From assembly GCF_001651805.1 (NCBI RefSeq), contig NZ_CP015839.1:2170001-2234000 (forward strand): a stretch of DNA of 64,000 nucleotides. The letters run 5' to 3'. Below are positions 61,800 through 64,000 of the stretch, piece after piece. Under the pieces are notes generated by a model. That model was not told where the DNA came from and ran no database searches. It saw only the letters and a program-made list of their open reading frames with translations. The DNA comes from Marinobacterium aestuarii. GTDB lineage: Bacteria > Pseudomonadota > Gammaproteobacteria > Pseudomonadales > Balneatricaceae. Within the stretch, counting starts at the first letter, position 1, and every line of letters begins with the position of its first letter. Both the position numbers and the translations under genes were made by a program.

Positions 61800-62777
61800 A
61801 TGAAAATCAATCGGTGTTTTAAAGCGAGTGTCCTGGCCATGTGCGTTATGGCAATGCCTTTAACTGCGCAGGCTAAGGAATTGGTGGCGGCCAACGTAGG
61901 GCCGGCCGACACGGCGCAGGGGCAGGCCATGAAAAAATTCGGCGAGCGTCTGGAGGAGCTGACCCAGGGGGAGCTGACGGTTCAGGTTTTTTACGATGGT
62001 CAGCTGGGCGGGCTCAACGAAACGTTTGAGCAGCTCAAGGGTGGCCAGATCGATATCGGTGTTGGCGTACCGGGTGTGCTGGCTGAATATGCCCCGCAGA
62101 TTCAGGCGCTGGTCGTGCCCTTTGTTTTCCGTGATTTTGAGCACTGGAAGCGTACGGTAAACGGCCCTGTCGCCGATAAAATAAATGCTATTGTTAAGGA
62201 CAAGGCTGATATTCAGGTGCTTGGCTATTTTGGTGGCTCGGTACGAAATCTGGTTACCCGCACCGAGGTTTCCAGCCTGGATGATCTGAAAGGCTTACGT
62301 ATTCGCTTGCATCCATCCGAGATACTGACCACCGCCTGGAGCTCAGTCGGCATTCAACCGACTGTTATGGCCTATGGCGAGATTTATAATGGCCTGCAGC
62401 TGGGTGTGGTCGACGGGCTGGAAAATGAGCCCGAGTGGATTCTGCGAATGAAATTTTATGAGCAGGCAAAGACCTATGTGCTGACCGAGCACGAAATCGT
62501 TACCCGTCCGTTCCTGTTCTCCGGCAAAACCTTCGCGTCTCTGAGCTCTGCGCATCAGGCTGCGGTGCTTCAGGCAGGCAAGGAAGCTGCGGAATTTGAG
62601 TACGAGCTTGAACACCGACTTGACGCCGCCAGTCGCTTGGAACTTGCGAATGAGCACGGCATGAAACTCGTTGAAGTCGACAAGGGTAATTTCCAGAGCT
62701 TTGTTCAAAAAGCGCTTGTTCCTGTCATTAAAAATCAGGGGCTGGAAGAGTTGGTTGGGGACATCTTGAGTCAGTAA
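61800..62777 (+). CDS. TRAP transporter substrate-binding protein (DctP family)
   Basis: 325 residues from ATG 61800, with AAGGAAGG upstream. A signal peptide (residues ~1-25, PLTAQA) precedes VAANVGPADTAQGQAMKKFGERLEELTQG, QVFYDGQLGGLNETFEQLKGGQIDIGV, and DLKGLRIRLHPSEI with the arginine that binds the ligand carboxylate in this family, then NGLQLGVVDGLENEPEWI. Periplasmic receptor for an organic acid, possibly a sugar acid. First of the dctPQM-type genes. Confidence 0.9.
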   Translation: MKINRCFKASVLAMCVMAMPLTAQAKELVAANVGPADTAQGQAMKKFGERLEELTQGELTVQVFYDGQLGGLNETFEQLKGGQIDIGVGVPGVLAEYAPQIQALVVPFVFRDFEHWKRTVNGPVADKINAIVKDKADIQVLGYFGGSVRNLVTRTEVSSLDDLKGLRIRLHPSEILTTAWSSVGIQPTVMAYGEIYNGLQLGVVDGLENEPEWILRMKFYEQAKTYVLTEHEIVTRPFLFSGKTFASLSSAHQAAVLQAGKEAAEFEYELEHRLDAASRLELANEHGMKLVEVDKGNFQSFVQKALVPVIKNQGLEELVGDILSQ

Positions 62778-62858
62778 TTAATGTCTGGCTGCTGGAGCAC
62801 CAGGCTTGCAGCAGTCATTTATTACGCTGCCAATTCCTTACCAATACTGGAGAGGGTC

Positions 62859-63356
62859 ATGAGAATATTATTTGAGAAAGCACTGCTGTCGGTGATGGCC
62901 AGTGTTTTGTCAGCGCTTTGCTTGCTGGTTGCCTATCAGGTATTTGCCCGCCATCTGCCCTTTGTGCCGCCATTGTTGTGGACAGAGGAAGTCTCCCGCG
63001 GCTTTCTTATCTGGCTGGTGATGCTGGGTGCCGGCTATGGTTTCCTGAGACAGGAACACTTCCTGATGTCGGCCTTTGTTGATGGCCTGTCGCCTGCCAC
63101 CAAGCGTAAGGTGCACATTGTGGTTCAGCTTATTGTAATGGTGTGCGGCATTCTCACCCTGGTGTCTGGTGTGCAGTTCACCCAGCGTGGCTGGGGGCGT
63201 ATATCCTTTGCGTCAGGCTTGCCCATCGTCTGGACCTACAGCGCTCTGATTGTGGGCGGTGGCCTTATCGCGCTGGGTGCGATCATTAATCTTGGAGAAA
63301 TGATATTGCCTGGCCGGAACAAAAAATATGTCTTGAATGGGAGCGCTGGAAAATGA
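62859..63356 (+). CDS. TRAP transporter small permease (DctQ family)
   Basis: 165 residues from ATG 62859, with GGAGAGG upstream. Four membrane helices; the DctQ landmark WTEEVSRGFLIWLVMLGAGYGFLRQEHF is present. It forms the small membrane subunit of the Na+-driven TRAP importer. Its stop overlaps the start of the large permease gene (ATGA). Confidence 0.9.
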   Translation: MRILFEKALLSVMASVLSALCLLVAYQVFARHLPFVPPLLWTEEVSRGFLIWLVMLGAGYGFLRQEHFLMSAFVDGLSPATKRKVHIVVQLIVMVCGILTLVSGVQFTQRGWGRISFASGLPIVWTYSALIVGGGLIALGAIINLGEMILPGRNKKYVLNGSAGK

Positions 63357-64000
63357 TTCCCGAACCCGTACTCTGGATGCTTGGGGTCTTTAGCCTTTGT
63401 ATCCTAATGGGCGTACCAATTGCGGTGTCTCTGCTTATGTCGGCCCTTCCGGCACTAATACTGGAAGACCGTCTGACCCTGGTCATGATCGCTCAAAGAA
63501 CCTATAACACCCTGGACAGCTTCGTACTGCTGGCCGTCCCGTTCTTTTTGTTGGCCGGCAACTTGATGAATGCGACCTCGGTGACAGATCGTCTGATTAA
63601 GTTTGCCGATGCTACTGTCGGGCATTTCAGGGGAGGACTGGCCCATATCAACATCTTCGTCAGTATGCTGTTTGCCGGTGTATCGGGTTCTTCGACGGCA
63701 GACACGGCAGGGGTGGGTTCCGTACTAATTCCGGCGATGAAGAAAAAAGGCTATAGCGCAGAGTTTGCGGTGGCCATAACCGCGGCCTCATCGGTGATGG
63801 GCGTCATAATTCCCCCAAGCATCATGCTGGTTGTCTGGGGCGCTATTACCAATACGTCCGTAGCCAAGCTGTTTGCCGGCGGTATGGTGCCGGGTCTGCT
63901 TATTGGTATGAGTCAAATGCTGTATGCCGCCTACCGGGCGAGGCGGGAGGGCTTTCCTATGGAGCCTCGCCAGTCCTTCCAGCAATGGACTGCCAGTTTT
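63353..64000 (+). CDS. TRAP transporter large permease (DctM family), cut by window edge
   Basis: 216 codons are visible; the gene runs off the right edge. Hydrophobic helices with NTLDSFVLLAVPFFLLAGNLMN, GGLAHINIFVSMLFAGVSGSSTADTAGVGSVLIPAM and ITAASSVMGVIIPPSIMLVVWG are classical DctM blocks. This is the ion-coupled transport subunit of the TRAP system. Confidence 0.93.
   Translation, partial: MIPEPVLWMLGVFSLCILMGVPIAVSLLMSALPALILEDRLTLVMIAQRTYNTLDSFVLLAVPFFLLAGNLMNATSVTDRLIKFADATVGHFRGGLAHINIFVSMLFAGVSGSSTADTAGVGSVLIPAMKKKGYSAEFAVAITAASSVMGVIIPPSIMLVVWGAITNTSVAKLFAGGMVPGLLIGMSQMLYAAYRARREGFPMEPRQSFQQWTASF

Overview
The window reads as about 64 kb of a GC-rich (roughly 60%) gammaproteobacterial chromosome. 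PtsP, OsmB, the OpgG/OpgH pair, a PA0069-type radical SAM protein and an NAD-linked FdsGBACD formate dehydrogenase fit a metabolically versatile marine or soil bacterium near Pseudomonas, Marinobacterium or other Oceanospirillales. Genus cannot be fixed from the sequence alone. No rRNA, tRNA, CRISPR array, intact insertion sequence or prophage was seen. The only mobile trace is a frameshifted transposase fragment near 17.6-17.9 kb, next to a broken NCS1 permease.

Layout. 0-2 kb: start of ptsP and a radical SAM gene, both leftward. 2-6.5 kb: an envelope and osmotic stress block with two paralogous Crp/Fnr regulators, osmB, a BON lipoprotein, a UPF0391 membrane peptide, two more small lipoproteins and a CsbD protein. 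Four copies of a 16-bp dyad lie about 120-160 bp before the start codons here. 6.5-15.3 kb: a LuxR-type remnant, a VOC protein, a Vgb-like propeller, an NCS1 permease with a tiny membrane partner, a LysR regulator, and a large zinc-ribbon/cyclase/AAA/TPR protein. 15.3-18 kb: scarred DNA with a permease pseudogene, an intact NCS1 permease with a duplicated start region, a transposase fragment and short tandem repeats. 18-22.7 kb: a choline-dehydrogenase-like GMC enzyme divergent from an aldehyde dehydrogenase and an agmatinase-family ureohydrolase. 22.8-30.7 kb: an unknown gene and the fds operon with its divergent regulator. 30.7-37.7 kb: a DUF1840 gene, a DmdC-type acyl-CoA dehydrogenase and opgG-(84 aa ORF)-opgH. 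37.8-43.1 kb: three Gfo/Idh dehydrogenases and an IolE-like enzyme, divergent from an AraC regulator. 43.2-45.2 kb: a di-haem peroxidase and a membrane-anchored unknown.

45.7-64 kb is the most striking part, an apparently co-regulated carbohydrate catabolic island. It holds a 1,5-anhydro-D-fructose-reductase-like enzyme, a fused CoA-transferase, a crotonase, an aldehyde dehydrogenase, a GtsABCD-like sugar ABC importer, two GMC oxidoreductases, an SDR, a LacI-family regulator, a DUF993 aldolase-like protein and a TRAP importer that runs off the window edge. Five 14-bp operator-like sites close to TTGGAACGTTACAA occur, and all were found in the two control regions (45.4-45.6 kb and 60.3-60.5 kb). 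This ties the two gene groups and the LacI gene into one likely regulon. A plausible, untested reading is import of a sugar or sugar derivative, oxidation to keto-sugars, cleavage by the DUF993 aldolase, and oxidation plus CoA activation of the fragments.
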